Shown piece after piece: positions 25,109 through 34,827 of a stretch of DNA of 64,000 nucleotides. The first letter of the stretch is position 1. Each line of letters starts with the position of its first letter. The stretch covers positions 1-64,000 of the forward strand of contig JAFTAJ010000012.1 of the NCBI GenBank assembly GCA_017458585.1. Direction: 5' to 3'. This DNA is from Bacteroidaceae bacterium. Lineage in GTDB: Bacteria > Bacteroidota > Bacteroidia > Bacteroidales > Bacteroidaceae. The position numbers were made by a program, and so were the translations under genes. The notes beneath the pieces are model-generated. The model saw nothing but the letters and a program-made list of their open reading frames with translations. It was not told where the DNA came from and made no database searches.

Positions 25109-26191
25109 TTATGCGTGCTGCCAGCCTTGGGCTTGGAGCGGAATTTCTGCGCCGTCGCGAGTGATGAGCTGTGCGCCTATCCCCTCTTTTTCTATGCGGC
25201 CAATGATGTGAACGCCTTCTATCTGAGCGATGCGTTCATAGTCCTTTAGTGCTACGGTGAAGAGCAACTCATAGTCTTCGCCGCCATTGAGGGCGCAGGT
25301 TATGGGGCTGAGGCTGAACTGCTCGGCCTGGATGGAGGTCTGGTAGTCGATGGGCAGTCGCTCCTCATAGATGGAGCAGCCGCAGTGGCTCTCATGGCAG
25401 ATATGCAGGAGCTCAGAGCTGAGACCGTCGGAGATATCTATCATGGCGGTGGGCTTGATGCCCGCCTCGCGTAGCTTCTGTATGATGTCGCCGCGCGCCT
25501 CGGGCTTCAGCTGGCGCTCCAGCAGATACTCTTTGCCTTGGAAGTCGGGCTGCGCCTCGGCGGCGCCCCTCTGCTCGCTGTTTTGCTGATTGAAGACCGC
25601 CTTCTCCCTCTCCAGCAGCTGCAGTCCCATATAGGCTGCTCCCAAATCGCCGCTCACGCAGATGAGGTCAGTGTCCTTAGCACCCGAGCGATAGACGATA
25701 TCATCTTTCGCAGCGTGGCCGATACAGGTGATGCTGATGGCGAGGCCGGTGAACGAGGAACTGGTGTCGCCGCCCACGATGTCCACATTGTGACGCTGGC
25801 AGGCAAGCTTGATACCCTCGTAGAGCTGCTCCAGGTCTTCCACGCAGAAACGCTTGCTGATACCAAGGCTGACAGTCAGTTGTGTAGGCTGGCCGTTCAT
25901 AGCGTAGATGTCGGAGATATTGACCATCGCGGCCTTGTAGCCGAGGTGCTTGAGGGGCACGTAGGTGAGATCGAAGTGTATTCCCTCGAGCAGAAGGTCG
26001 GTAGTAAGAAGCATGCAGCTTACTCCATTCTCCTTTACTCCTTTCTCCTTACTCCTTTCTCCTAATTCTATCACTGCGCAGTCGTCGCCGACACCTTTGG
26101 CGGTGGAGGGCTGCTGCGGCTTTATATCGTCGGTGAGGTGGCGGATGAGGCCAAACTCGCCAAGGGTGGATATCTCTGTACGTTTAGGCAT
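25109..26191 (-). CDS. thiL: thiamine-monophosphate kinase
   Basis: The protein has 360 residues. ThiL motifs are clear: GEFGLI, GVGDDCAV (about 33-40), 'TTDLLLEGIHFDLTYVP', NISDIYAMNG and GGDTSSS (about 140). It phosphorylates thiamine monophosphate to the diphosphate cofactor with ATP. Residues about 43-59 (GERSKEKGVKENG) are encoded by a GGAGTAA-type heptamer run, an in-frame repeat insertion between the first Asp motif and its downstream strand. It overlaps lpxK by 8 nt in the sppA-lpxK-thiL operon. Confidence 0.93.
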   Translation of the reverse strand: MPKRTEISTLGEFGLIRHLTDDIKPQQPSTAKGVGDDCAVIELGERSKEKGVKENGVSCMLLTTDLLLEGIHFDLTYVPLKHLGYKAAMVNISDIYAMNGQPTQLTVSLGISKRFCVEDLEQLYEGIKLACQRHNVDIVGGDTSSSFTGLAISITCIGHAAKDDIVYRSGAKDTDLICVSGDLGAAYMGLQLLEREKAVFNQQNSEQRGAAEAQPDFQGKEYLLERQLKPEARGDIIQKLREAGIKPTAMIDISDGLSSELLHICHESHCGCSIYEERLPIDYQTSIQAEQFSLSPITCALNGGEDYELLFTVALKDYERIAQIEGVHIIGRIEKEGIGAQLITRDGAEIPLQAQGWQHA

Positions 26192-27185
26192 GGGAAATTT
26201 TGTTAAGGATTAAGTCTTTGAGGGCTTCCTCTTGATTGAACAGTATCTTTGTGGCTATGCGCTGCACTCGGAGCTTGCTGCGCAGCACCTCTGGCAGGTC
26301 GGCGGGCAGTCGGCTGAAGTCCTTGCCAGTAGTGATAACGATGTCGGTGCTCTGTGCGGCAGTGGCAATGCGGTCGATATCTCTCTGCGAGAAATTGTGG
26401 TGGTCGGCAAAGCGCATGGTGCTCAGCGAGAGGCACTGCGGGGTGTAGTGTTGTATGAGCGGCTGGGGCTTGGCTATGCCGGTGAAGATAAGGGCGTGCT
26501 TGGTGTTGATGTCGGGGATGTTGAGCGGTTCATACTCAATGGCGGAGAAGAACACCTGCTGATGGGGCAGGGGCTGCAGCTCCTTGCGTATGCTCTCGGC
26601 CTCGTCGGGAGTGATGCCGTAGGGGCATTTGCTCACCACGATGATGTCAGCACGCGCGGCGCCCTCCTTCAGTTCGCGCAGGCGGCCTTCCGGCAACACG
26701 CGGTCGCGGGTATAGAGGCGGCGGTAGTCGGTAAGCAGTATATCGATGTCGCGATGGATGAAGCGGTGCTGGTAGGCATCGTCAAGCACGATGCTGTCGA
26801 TGGTGCTGTCGGCCTGCAGCAAGCGCTGGGCGCCATGCACACGGTCTTCGCAGACAAAGACAGGCACCTTGCCCTCCATGGTGCGGAACACCTCCACGGG
26901 CTCGTCGCCAATCACGCGTGCTGTGCTGGTGGTATCGGCGTGCATAAAACCGCGGGTCTTGCGCCCATAGCCTCTGGACAGCAGCGCGGGGTGGCGCTCC
27001 GCTGTCAGCAACTGGCGCAGCACCCACAGGCACATAGGTGTCTTGCCTGTGCCGCCCACGCTGAGATTGCCGATGCTCACCACCGGCACTTGCACCGCGG
27101 TGACGGGCGTGCGTCCAGTGTCGAAGCGACTGTTGCGCCACCTCATCATGCGGCCGTAGATCCATGCTGCGGGCCGGAGAATCAT
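26184..27185 (-). CDS. lpxK: tetraacyldisaccharide 4'-kinase
   Basis: The protein has 333 residues. The P-loop 'IGNLSVGGTGKTP' is near residues 38-50, followed by LLSRGYGRKTRGF and the 'VLDDAYQHRFIHRDIDIL' segment typical of LpxK. It phosphorylates the 4' position of the lipid A disaccharide precursor at the inner membrane, so the cell makes lipopolysaccharide. Its ATG overlaps the sppA stop (ATGA). The C-terminus overlaps thiL. Confidence 0.95.
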   Translation of the reverse strand: MILRPAAWIYGRMMRWRNSRFDTGRTPVTAVQVPVVSIGNLSVGGTGKTPMCLWVLRQLLTAERHPALLSRGYGRKTRGFMHADTTSTARVIGDEPVEVFRTMEGKVPVFVCEDRVHGAQRLLQADSTIDSIVLDDAYQHRFIHRDIDILLTDYRRLYTRDRVLPEGRLRELKEGAARADIIVVSKCPYGITPDEAESIRKELQPLPHQQVFFSAIEYEPLNIPDINTKHALIFTGIAKPQPLIQHYTPQCLSLSTMRFADHHNFSQRDIDRIATAAQSTDIVITTGKDFSRLPADLPEVLRSKLRVQRIATKILFNQEEALKDLILNKISHA

Positions 27186-28993
27186 TTAATCTTAATTATA
27201 TAAGGTAGGCGCGCGTAAACGGTGCAACCGTTCTTGATGGAGTTGATAGCCTGCAGCGGCTCATAGAAATCACCGAGCAGGGAGCGCAGACGTCCGGCAA
27301 AGGCCTGCTCTTCGGCGGAGCTGATTGCCAGCTGTGCATACCACGGCAGAGTCTCGGGATAGCCTACCACGGCGTAGCCCTCTTTCAGCTTGGCCTTGGA
27401 GGCAGCGTAGTTGATAGCATCCTGCAGGCTGCCGAGCTTGTCAACAAGCCCGAGCTTGAGAGCCTGAGTGCCGGTCCACACGCGGCCTTGAGCAATGCTG
27501 TCAACTTGTGCGAGAGTCTTCTTGCGGGCATCAGCCACGCGGGTCATAAACAGGGTGTAGCCTTCCTCTACGTGCGCTTGGATGCGCTGGCCTTCTTGCT
27601 CGTTGAAGGGACGGCTCATGTCGCCGAAGTCAGACATCTTGTTGGTATTGACAACGTCAAACTTCAGTCCCAGCTTGTTGGTCATCAGTTCGCTGGCATC
27701 GGGAATCATACCGAAGATACCGATGGAGCCAGTGATGGTGGTGGGCTCAGCAAAGATGTAGTCGGCACCGGCAGCAATGTAGTAGCCGCCCGATGCAGCC
27801 ACGCCACCCATAGACACAACGACGGGCTTCTTCTTTGCCAGCACCTTGATGTTGTGCCACATCTGCTCGGAGGCAAAAGCACTGCCGCCGGGCGAGTTGA
27901 TGCGCAGCACCACAGCTTTCACATTGTCGTCCTTGGCCAGTTTCTGCAGATCCTTGCAAACCTTATCACCAACGACGTTGCCCTCGCTCATAGGATTAGT
28001 GGAAGCCTCGTCAACGATTTCGCCCTCAGCATAATAAACGGCAACCTGGTTGTCCTTGTCGCCCTTGTCGCTAGTAGCTTCGCAGAGAGCGGAGGGAGTA
28101 ATCAGATTGAGGTCGTCGCCTTCCTTGACACCGAGCTTCTTCTTGAGCATATCGGTGAACTCGTCCTTGTACATCATAAGGTCAACCAGTCCGCTGGCCT
28201 TAGTCTCCTTGCTGCCGGCGAAGGCCATGAATTTGTCGGCAAGCTCGTTGGCCTTCTCTGGCTGCATCTTACGGCTCTTGCACACATCGTTGACAAAGGT
28301 CTGCCATATATCGGTAAGGTAGGCGGTAATCTGCTCGCGATTGGCTGCCGACATCTGTGTCTCGGTGAAGGGCTCCACGGCGCTCTTGTAGGTGCCCACC
28401 TTATATACCTGCATCTTCACGCCCAGTTTGGCCATCAGGTCCTTGAAGAACATAATCTGCGAGCACATACCGTGCCAATCGACGGAACCGATGGGGTTGA
28501 GAGCCACCGTGTCGGCCAGCGAGCATACATAGTAGCCGCCTTGTCCGTAGGTGTCGTTGCCGTATGCGTAGATGGGCTTGCCCGACTTCTTGAAGTCCAG
28601 CAGGGCCTGGCGCAGTTCCTGCAGGGTGGCGGGGTAGGTGCTCAGCGCACCGCACTCCAGCCAGATGCCCTTTATGTCGTTGTTGTCCTTGGCAATGCTG
28701 ATAGCCTTGAGAATCTTGTCGAGACCGATGCTCTCGTCGTCGCTGCCGAGGAGGCTCTGCAGGGTGTTGTCCTGTTGCTGCTCGGTAATCGCGCCGTCGA
28801 GGTTGATGTGGAGCAGGCTGTTGCTCTTAACCGTAGGGGTGTCGTCGCTGCTGCTAACCAGTGCGCCAATGAGGGCGAACAGAAGGAGAGTCATAATCAG
28901 TCCACCGATAATAAAGCCAACGGTGGAGGAGAGAACGTTAAGCCAGAAATGCTTAGTCCAAGGGAATTTTTGTTGCGGAGTGTTGTTTTCCAT
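27182..28993 (-). CDS. sppA: signal peptide peptidase SppA, 67-kDa type
   Basis: The protein has 603 residues. A membrane helix at about 14-44 is followed by two S49 domains. The C-terminal domain carries RINSPGGSA and 'VVSMGGVAASGGYYIAAGAD' with the nucleophilic Ser in AASGGYY, while the N-terminal domain ('KPIYAYGNDTYGQGGYYVC') supplies the expected Lys. It digests leftover signal peptides in the membrane. It is first in the sppA-lpxK-thiL run, with a TACTTTTG -7 box at 29019-29026. Confidence 0.94.
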   Translation of the reverse strand: MENNTPQQKFPWTKHFWLNVLSSTVGFIIGGLIMTLLLFALIGALVSSSDDTPTVKSNSLLHINLDGAITEQQQDNTLQSLLGSDDESIGLDKILKAISIAKDNNDIKGIWLECGALSTYPATLQELRQALLDFKKSGKPIYAYGNDTYGQGGYYVCSLADTVALNPIGSVDWHGMCSQIMFFKDLMAKLGVKMQVYKVGTYKSAVEPFTETQMSAANREQITAYLTDIWQTFVNDVCKSRKMQPEKANELADKFMAFAGSKETKASGLVDLMMYKDEFTDMLKKKLGVKEGDDLNLITPSALCEATSDKGDKDNQVAVYYAEGEIVDEASTNPMSEGNVVGDKVCKDLQKLAKDDNVKAVVLRINSPGGSAFASEQMWHNIKVLAKKKPVVVSMGGVAASGGYYIAAGADYIFAEPTTITGSIGIFGMIPDASELMTNKLGLKFDVVNTNKMSDFGDMSRPFNEQEGQRIQAHVEEGYTLFMTRVADARKKTLAQVDSIAQGRVWTGTQALKLGLVDKLGSLQDAINYAASKAKLKEGYAVVGYPETLPWYAQLAISSAEEQAFAGRLRSLLGDFYEPLQAINSIKNGCTVYARLPYIIKIK

Positions 28994-29018
28994 AATGATG
29001 TTAATTAGATATTTGGTG

Positions 29019-29026
29019 CAAAAGTA
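29019..29026 (-). promoter_or_regulatory. -7 box of the sppA-lpxK-thiL operon
   Basis: On the minus strand TACTTTTG is followed by CACC, 25 nt upstream of the sppA ATG. Heptamers (ATTGAAC/ATTGAGT) fill the space back to the divergent FtsB-like gene. Confidence 0.55.
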
Positions 29027-29097
29027 GTAAAATTATTGAACATTGAGTATTGAGTATTGAACATTTTTATGTAACTTCGCGGCAAATAAGAAAAGAT

Positions 29098-29406
29098 ATG
29101 TCCAAGCTCAAGCGTTTTTTTAATTTTCTCGGCCACCACAAGTATGCCACGACCATTGTGATATTTCTTGTGCTGATAGTCTATCTGGATTCCAACAGTC
29201 TGTATAACCGCTACCTGATTCATCAGGAGAATTGCGCTCTGCAGGAAGAGATAGATGCCTATAAGGCGCAGTATCAGAGAGATACGCGTCTCTACATGGA
29301 GTTGCAGCGTGACCCCAATGCTGCGGTGAGGATTGCGCGTGAGAAGTATTATATGAAGAACGAGAACGAGGACGTTTACGTGTTTGAAGATGAAGAAGCT
29401 GAATAG
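29098..29406 (+). CDS. FtsB/DivIC-like septum formation protein
   Basis: The protein has 102 residues from the ATG at 29098 (MSKLKRFFNFLGHHKYATT); an upstream in-frame ATG at 29050 would start within heptamer repeats and is unlikely. One membrane helix (about 18-34, 'TTIVIFLVLIVYLDSNSL') is followed by a coiled coil (about 38-75) and the 'AVRIAREKYYMKNENED' segment typical of the FtsB/DivIC family. It would join FtsL/FtsQ-type proteins at the division site. The next gene overlaps it by 17 nt. Confidence 0.85.
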   Translation: MSKLKRFFNFLGHHKYATTIVIFLVLIVYLDSNSLYNRYLIHQENCALQEEIDAYKAQYQRDTRLYMELQRDPNAAVRIAREKYYMKNENEDVYVFEDEEAE

Positions 29407-29770
29407 CTTGCAACTGTTTATCTACCGCCTCGGCGGTGTGTTGATAATCATAGGCGCTGTGCTCAATCCGCTGGAGAGCGCGGCGGCACCTTATATATAT
29501 AGCGCAGGCGCGTTGATGTTTGCGTCAATGCAGATGCTGGCCAGCTACGAAGGCGACAGCGTGGTGATACGCCGCCTGCGCCGTCAGCAGGTGCTGGGCG
29601 CATTGCTGCTGGTGGTGAGCGGAGCCATGATGTTTGGCCACCAATACCACATGACCTATATGCGCCACAACGAGTGGATGGTGGTAATGCTTATTGCTGC
29701 GGTCTTTGAGTTGTACGCAGCCTTCCGCATCCCATACGAATTGGAAAAAGAAGAGAAGAAGGTTAAGTAA
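29390..29770 (+). CDS. small integral membrane protein
   Basis: The protein has 126 residues from the ATG at 29390 (MKKLNSLQLFIYRLGG). Four hydrophobic helices are visible: 'VLIIIGAVLNPL', 'YIYSAGALMFASMQML', 'VLGALLLVVSGAMMFG', 'WMVVMLIAAVFELYAAF'. It is often found beside the FtsB-like gene in Bacteroidota and is probably co-translated with it here, because the genes overlap. No function can be assigned. Confidence 0.75.
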   Translation: MKKLNSLQLFIYRLGGVLIIIGAVLNPLESAAAPYIYSAGALMFASMQMLASYEGDSVVIRRLRRQQVLGALLLVVSGAMMFGHQYHMTYMRHNEWMVVMLIAAVFELYAAFRIPYELEKEEKKVK

Positions 29771-29859
29771 TGTTAAAGATTGGCGGCCGATTAAACTTAG
29801 GCATGCGGTCTCAGTCTTACAAACAGAAAACATTAACCCCACATTTAATTACGAAGACT

Positions 29860-30666
29860 ATGAAACGTACAATGATTTTCTGCCTCAGCCTGGTTCTGGG
29901 GCTCGCCACAATGATGGCACAGGACACCAAGCAGTGTCCTCAGGGTGAAGGACAGCAATGTCCGAAGTTAACCGTTGAGCAGAAGGCTCAGCTCATTACT
30001 GACCGCATGGCTAAGGCCTACGACCTCACCGCCGACCAGAAGGCTAAGCTGCTCGACCTCAACCTCAAGGCTCTGCAGAAGGGTAAGCCCGAATGTGGCA
30101 AGGCCGGCAAGCCTGAGTGCGACAAGGCTGGCAAGCATGAGTGCGACAAGGCCGGCAAGCCTGAGTGCGACAAGGCCGGTAAGCCTGAGTGTGACAAGGC
30201 TGCACCTTGTCCCAAGGAAGGTCAGAAGGAATGTGCTGCTGGCCCTGGCGGCTACTTCAAGGCTCTCGCAGAGATTATGACTCCCGAGCAGTTGGCAGCT
30301 TATCGCACTGACAAGATGATTGAGCGCAGCCTGATGCCTCAGGGTCCGCAGATGCGCGGCAACTTTGGTCATCGCGGCATGCCGGGTCCCGGCTTTGGCG
30401 GCGGTAAGGGAAAAGGTCATCGCGGTCACGGCCCTGGCATGAAGGGCCAGCCTGGTGCTCCCGCCCAGGGAGGGTGTGCACAAGGTGGCGACCACAAGGA
30501 TTGCGCCAAGGCTGGTGGCGACCACAAGTGCGCTAAGGCTGGCGGCAAGGAGTGCGGTCACGACATGAAGGGCTGCAAGGACGGCGGCAAGAAATGCTCG
30601 CCCTGCCAGTGCGGCGGCAAGTGCGGCAAGAAAAGCTGCAAGAAGTGCAAGGCCTGCAAGAAGTAG
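29860..30666 (+). CDS. exported Cys/Lys/Gly-rich protein with eight-residue repeats
   Basis: The protein has 268 residues from the ATG at 29860, chosen because it starts a signal peptide (MKRTMIFCLSLVLGLATMMA). Residues about 24-70 and 130-165 look helical and Spy/DUF4890-like ('LTADQKAKLLDLNLKALQ', 'EIMTPEQLAAYRTDK'). Between them lie five GKPECDKA-type octapeptides. A Gly-rich stretch follows, then a C-terminal 65 residues with a dozen cysteines and many lysines and histidines. Metal binding in the periplasm is a reasonable inference; Spy-like proteins are chaperones or metal-stress proteins. Confidence 0.72.
   Translation: MKRTMIFCLSLVLGLATMMAQDTKQCPQGEGQQCPKLTVEQKAQLITDRMAKAYDLTADQKAKLLDLNLKALQKGKPECGKAGKPECDKAGKHECDKAGKPECDKAGKPECDKAAPCPKEGQKECAAGPGGYFKALAEIMTPEQLAAYRTDKMIERSLMPQGPQMRGNFGHRGMPGPGFGGGKGKGHRGHGPGMKGQPGAPAQGGCAQGGDHKDCAKAGGDHKCAKAGGKECGHDMKGCKDGGKKCSPCQCGGKCGKKSCKKCKACKK
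30082..30201 (+). repeat. five in-frame 24-bp tandem repeats
   Basis: These encode GKPECGKA, GKPECDKA, GKHECDKA, GKPECDKA and GKPECDKA. Codon differences between units show the repeat is not freshly duplicated throughout. Copy number could vary between strains without frame loss. Confidence 0.9.
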
Positions 30667-30690
30667 CAGAACGATACAAATCTAAAGATA

Positions 30691-30722
30691 AAAATCGCGA
30701 ACGTGAATGCGTTCGCGATTTT
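30691..30722. terminator. bidirectional terminator
   Basis: AAAATCGCGAAC (30691-30702) pairs with GTTCGCGATTTT (30711-30722) around an 8-nt loop. It serves the convergent Cys-rich protein gene and HAD phosphatase gene. Confidence 0.8.
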
Positions 30723-30726
30723 TGAT

Positions 30727-31401
30727 TTATACAAGCTCTTGTCTTATCTGCGGCCAGTGGTCGGAGAGAGCCTGCAGCGAGGGAAAGACCTTGGCGGCGC
30801 CCTCGTCGCTGAGCACATGGTCGGGCAGGGGGCCGGTGTTGCAGGCAATGGTGTAGGCTCCGGCAGCGACGGCGGAGCGCACGCCGAGAGGCGCGTTCTC
30901 CACAACCATCGTCTCGTCGGGGCGCACGGCAGCCTTGTGCATAGCCATCAGATAAGGCTCGGGGTCGGGCTTGCCGTAGGTCACGTCGAAGCCTGTGACC
31001 ATGAGGTCGCTATGGAAGATGCCTGGGTAGTCGCGGTTGAGACGCTCCAGCAGGCTGTGCTGCGCGCTGCCTGTGACGAGGACAATCTGCAGACCGTCAG
31101 CCTTTATCTGCTCCAGCAGGCTGCGAGCGCCTGGCATGGGCTTGGCCTCGGGCAGGACATTGAAATACTCGCACTTGCGGGCATAGATGCGGTCCACCTC
31201 CTCATGGTTGGTGGGACGGCCCCAGTTCTTGCGCGTGAAGATATCAATGGTGGAGAAGCCAGTGCGGCCCTCCTGCATGAAGACGTCATGGCGCGTCATG
31301 CCAAGACCAAAGTCATCGGAGGCCTTGGCCCACGCCTCGGCGTGGTGGGGCATGGAGTCGTAGAGGACTCCGTCCATATCAAAGCAGACGGCCTTGAGCA
31401 T
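30727..31401 (-). CDS. HAD-family phosphatase (beta-phosphoglucomutase-like)
   Basis: The protein has 224 residues. HAD motif I is [18 protein letters not shown], motif II 'IVLVTGSAQ', and the later acidic motif 'VVENAPLGVRSAVAAG'. The helical cap between motifs I and II fits the sugar-phosphatase/phosphoglucomutase subfamily. The ATG at 31401 overlaps the pgi stop (TAATG), so it is probably translationally coupled to pgi and may act on a sugar phosphate. Substrate unknown. Confidence 0.85.
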   Translation of the reverse strand: MLKAVCFDMDGVLYDSMPHHAEAWAKASDDFGLGMTRHDVFMQEGRTGFSTIDIFTRKNWGRPTNHEEVDRIYARKCEYFNVLPEAKPMPGARSLLEQIKADGLQIVLVTGSAQHSLLERLNRDYPGIFHSDLMVTGFDVTYGKPDPEPYLMAMHKAAVRPDETMVVENAPLGVRSAVAAGAYTIACNTGPLPDHVLSDEGAAKVFPSLQALSDHWPQIRQELV

Positions 31402-32693
31402 TAGCAATAGCCCGGCTTGCCGAGGAGTTTGAACATATTTTTCTTGTAGGCCTCTACGCCCGGCTGGTCGAACGGGTTAACGCCCAGCAGCAGACCGGAG
31501 ATGCCGCAGCCCTTCTCAAAGAAATAGATGAGCTGGCCGAGGTGATACTCGTCGAGACGCGGCATAATGATGCGCAGGTTGGGCACGCCGCCGTCGATGT
31601 GTGCCATCTGGGTGCCGAGCTCTGCCATCTTGTTGACCTCGTCAATGCGCTTGCCGGCGATATAGTTGAGGCCGTCGAGGTTCTCCTCGTCGGTGGGCAC
31701 TACGAGCTTGTGCTCAGGCTGTTCCACAGAGATGACGGTCTCGAAGATGGTGCGCTCGCCGTCCTGAATCCACTGTCCCATGGAGTGGAGGTCGGTGGTG
31801 AGGTCCACGCTGGCGGGGAAGATGCCCTTGCCGTCCTTACCCTCGCTCTCGCCGTAGAGCTGCTTCCACCACTCGGCCACGAAGTGCAGCTTGGGCTGGT
31901 AGTTGGCAAGTATCTCTATCTTCTTGCCGCTCTGATAGAGGGCGTTGCGGGTGGCGGCGTAGATAGCGCTGATATTCTGCTCAAAGGGCACGGTGGAGGC
32001 AGTGGCCTGCTCCATGTCGCGAGCGCCCTGCACCAGAGCAGCGATGTCGAAGCCTGCGCAGTCGATGGGCAGCAGTCCCACGGGGGTGAGCACGGAGAAG
32101 CGTCCGCCCACGTTGTCGGGAATGATGAAGGAGGTGTAGCCCTCCTTATCGCATGTGATGCGAGCTGCGCCCTTGTGGGCGTCAGTTACTGCCACGATGA
32201 CGCGGCGAGCCTCCTCCTTGCCGCGCTGCTGCTCGCATTGCTTCTTGAGCAGACGGAAGGCGAGGGCGGTCTCAGTGGTGGTGCCCGACTTGGAGATGTT
32301 TATCACACCGAAGCGGCGTGTCTTGAGCAGCTCCTGCAGTTCGTAGAGATAGTCCTCGCTGATATTGTTGCCGGCGAAGAGAATCTGCGGTGTGGTCGGC
32401 AGGAAATTGTTGCTCAGAGCCTCTATCACGGCCTTGGCACCGAGGTAGCTGCCTCCGATGCCTGCCACTACGATGGTGTCGCACAGCTCGCGCAGGGTCT
32501 TGGCGCACTCTCTCAGCTTGTCGATAAACTGATTGGTAGTATCGGTGGGCAGAGTAACCCAACCGAGGAAGTCATTGCCTGCGCAGGTGCCGTCCTCGAG
32601 AGCCTTGGCGGCGCGGATGGCGCTGTCGGAGAATTGCTCTACTGCGCCTTGGGGCAGGAATTGTGTAGCTTTGCTAATGTCAAGGGTAAGCAT
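31401..32693 (-). CDS. pgi: glucose-6-phosphate isomerase
   Basis: The protein has 430 residues, the short Pgi form seen in Bacteroidota and Firmicutes. Motifs include '[19 protein letters not shown]', '[16 protein letters not shown]', '[14 protein letters not shown]' and, near the end, '[20 protein letters not shown]'. It interconverts glucose- and fructose-6-phosphate in glycolysis. It sits 5 nt below lysS with only repeat DNA between, so lysS-pgi-HAD is probably one transcript. Confidence 0.96.
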   Translation of the reverse strand: MLTLDISKATQFLPQGAVEQFSDSAIRAAKALEDGTCAGNDFLGWVTLPTDTTNQFIDKLRECAKTLRELCDTIVVAGIGGSYLGAKAVIEALSNNFLPTTPQILFAGNNISEDYLYELQELLKTRRFGVINISKSGTTTETALAFRLLKKQCEQQRGKEEARRVIVAVTDAHKGAARITCDKEGYTSFIIPDNVGGRFSVLTPVGLLPIDCAGFDIAALVQGARDMEQATASTVPFEQNISAIYAATRNALYQSGKKIEILANYQPKLHFVAEWWKQLYGESEGKDGKGIFPASVDLTTDLHSMGQWIQDGERTIFETVISVEQPEHKLVVPTDEENLDGLNYIAGKRIDEVNKMAELGTQMAHIDGGVPNLRIIMPRLDEYHLGQLIYFFEKGCGISGLLLGVNPFDQPGVEAYKKNMFKLLGKPGYC

Positions 32694-32698
32694 TTGAG

Positions 32699-34516
32699 TT
32701 AGGAGTTAGGAGTTAGGAGTGAGGAGTTAGGAGTTAGTCTGTCGAGCCAGCTCTGGACATCGTTGACAGAGGGCTTCTCTATGTTGTCGAGTTTGAACTT
32801 CTTAATCACTTCGCCTATCTGCTGCTGAATCTTTTGCGGGTTCTGGCCGGCGAGCGAGTCAACGGTGTTGTAGCCGCACTTCTGCAGGATGGGGATTATG
32901 TCCTCTGCTATGCCGAGAGCGGTGTAGCGGTCGTTGCTGTCCTTGGGAGCCTTCTTCTCCGGCTTCATCTGCGGGAAGAGCATCACCTCGCCAATGGCAA
33001 ACTTGCCGGTGAGCAGCATCACCAGGCGGTCAATACCGATGCCGATACCAAAGGTGGGCGGCATACCGTACTGCAGGGCGCGCAGGAAGTCCTGGTCGAT
33101 AATCATGGCCTCGTCGTCGCCCTTCTCTGATAGGCGCATCTGCTCCTGGAAACGCTCCTCCTGGTCGATGGGGTCGTTAAGCTCGGAGTAGGCGTTGGCC
33201 AGTTCCTTGCCGTTGACCATCAGCTCAAAGCGCTCGGTGAGACCGGGCTTGCTGCGGTGCATCTTGGTCAGCGGCGACATCTCCACGGGATAATCGGTGA
33301 TGAAGGTGGGCTGGATAAATGTGCCCTCGCATGTCTCGCCGAATATCTCGTCGATAAGCTTGCCCTTGCCCATGGTGTCGTCAACCTCGATACCGAGTTT
33401 CTTGGCGATGGCGCGGATTTCGTCCTCGCTCTTGCCGTCGAGGTCGTAGCCGGTCTTTTCCTTTATGGCGTCGAGGATGGGCAGTCGGCGGTAGGGCGCC
33501 TTGAAAGAGATGACGTTGCCGTCAATCTCCACCTCGGGCTTGCCGTTGACGGCGGTGCATATCTGCTCCAGCATCTGCTCGGTGAAGCCCATGCCCCAGT
33601 TGAGGTCTTTGTAGCTGACATACAGCTCCATGCAGGTGAACTCGGGGTTGTGGGTCTTGTCCATGCCCTCGTTGCGGAAGTTCTTGCCCATCTCATACAC
33701 GCCCTCGAAGCCGCCCACAATCAGGCGCTTAAGGTATAGCTCGGTGGCAATGCGCATATACATATCCTGATTCAGCGCATTAAAGTGAGTCATGAACGGG
33801 CGCGCGGTGGCACCGCCAGGAATATTCTGCAGGATGGGCGTGTCCACCTCGGTGTAGCCGGCATCGTCGAGTATCTTGCGCATGGTGCGGATGATGGTCG
33901 CACGCTTGAGGAAGGTCTCCTTCACGCCGCTGTTGACAATCAGGTCAACATAGCGCTGGCGGTAGCGGAGCTCGGGGTCGTCGAAGGAGTCGTACACCTT
34001 GCCCTCGGCATCAGTCTTGACAATGGGCAGCGGCTTCAGACTCTTGCTCAGCAGCGTCATCTCCATCACGTGGACGCTGATCTCGCCCGTCTTGGTGCGG
34101 AAGACATAGCCCTTTACGCCAATGAAGTCGCCCAGGTCAAGCAGTTTCTTGAATACCACATTATAGAGGTCCTTGTCCTCATCGGGACAAATGGCATCGC
34201 GCTGCACATAAATCTGGATGCGGCCCTTGGAGTCCTGCAGTTCGGCGAAGGCGGCCTTGCCCATGATGCGCTTGCTCATGATGCGGCCTGCCATGCTCAC
34301 TACGGGGCTGTTGTCGGGGGTGGCTGTCTCGCGCACATCATTGCCTTCTTCGTCCTTGCCGATGACGGGCAGGTCCACAAAGTCGCGGATGATGTCGGCG
34401 CTCCATGCTGTGACGGGAAACTCAGCGGCAGGGTAGGGGTTGATGCCCATCTTGCGCAGTTCGTCGAGCGATTGACGGCGGTTGATTTCTTGTTCGCTCA
34501 GTTCGAGTATATTCAT
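32699..34516 (-). CDS. lysS: lysyl-tRNA synthetase, class II
   Basis: The protein has 605 residues. An OB-fold anticodon-binding domain (about 60-170) precedes the class II core with '[12 protein letters not shown]' (motif 1 region), '[20 protein letters not shown]' (motif 2) and '[15 protein letters not shown]' (motif 3). It charges tRNA-Lys. It is about 100 residues longer than the commonest form because a C-terminal extension follows the core, as in other Bacteroidota. The last residues ([12 protein letters not shown]) are encoded by GGAGTTA heptamers, showing that repeat DNA has moved the stop codon. Confidence 0.96.
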   Translation of the reverse strand: MNILELSEQEINRRQSLDELRKMGINPYPAAEFPVTAWSADIIRDFVDLPVIGKDEEGNDVRETATPDNSPVVSMAGRIMSKRIMGKAAFAELQDSKGRIQIYVQRDAICPDEDKDLYNVVFKKLLDLGDFIGVKGYVFRTKTGEISVHVMEMTLLSKSLKPLPIVKTDAEGKVYDSFDDPELRYRQRYVDLIVNSGVKETFLKRATIIRTMRKILDDAGYTEVDTPILQNIPGGATARPFMTHFNALNQDMYMRIATELYLKRLIVGGFEGVYEMGKNFRNEGMDKTHNPEFTCMELYVSYKDLNWGMGFTEQMLEQICTAVNGKPEVEIDGNVISFKAPYRRLPILDAIKEKTGYDLDGKSEDEIRAIAKKLGIEVDDTMGKGKLIDEIFGETCEGTFIQPTFITDYPVEMSPLTKMHRSKPGLTERFELMVNGKELANAYSELNDPIDQEERFQEQMRLSEKGDDEAMIIDQDFLRALQYGMPPTFGIGIGIDRLVMLLTGKFAIGEVMLFPQMKPEKKAPKDSNDRYTALGIAEDIIPILQKCGYNTVDSLAGQNPQKIQQQIGEVIKKFKLDNIEKPSVNDVQSWLDRLTPNSSLLTPNS

Positions 34517-34561
34517 ATCGTTTGGAGTTTTTCAGATTAGGCTGCAAAATTACTAAAAACC

Positions 34562-34775
34562 GAGCATAAATCCAAAGATACTGAGCAGAATTTAGAAAAA
34601 GGTGAGCAGAAATTAATAAAAGCTGAGCGGAAAAGAAAAAAACGCGAGCTCGTGTAATTTTGATGCCCATGAAAATAAAACTTTGTGCGCATGAAAAATC
34701 ATTTTCGTGCCCATGAAAAATTCCTCTTCTCGCGTTTTTATTTTGCGAGAGCGGAGTTTTTAATCGTGAGAGCGA
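34562..34775. repeat. helically phased repeat tract between lysS and queC
   Basis: GAGCA/GAGCG cores begin at 34562, 34583, 34604, 34625 and 34646 (period 21). GCCCATGAAAA or GCGCATGAAAA begins at 34665, 34687 and 34709 (period 22). GAGAGCG begins at 34747 and 34768 (period 21). The tract fills the divergent intergenic region. No gene is supported there. Confidence 0.75.
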
Positions 34776-34827
34776 TGATTTTTTGCTTTTTCGCGGTCTA
34801 TCGTTTCGTTTATTGAAATTTTGTGGC

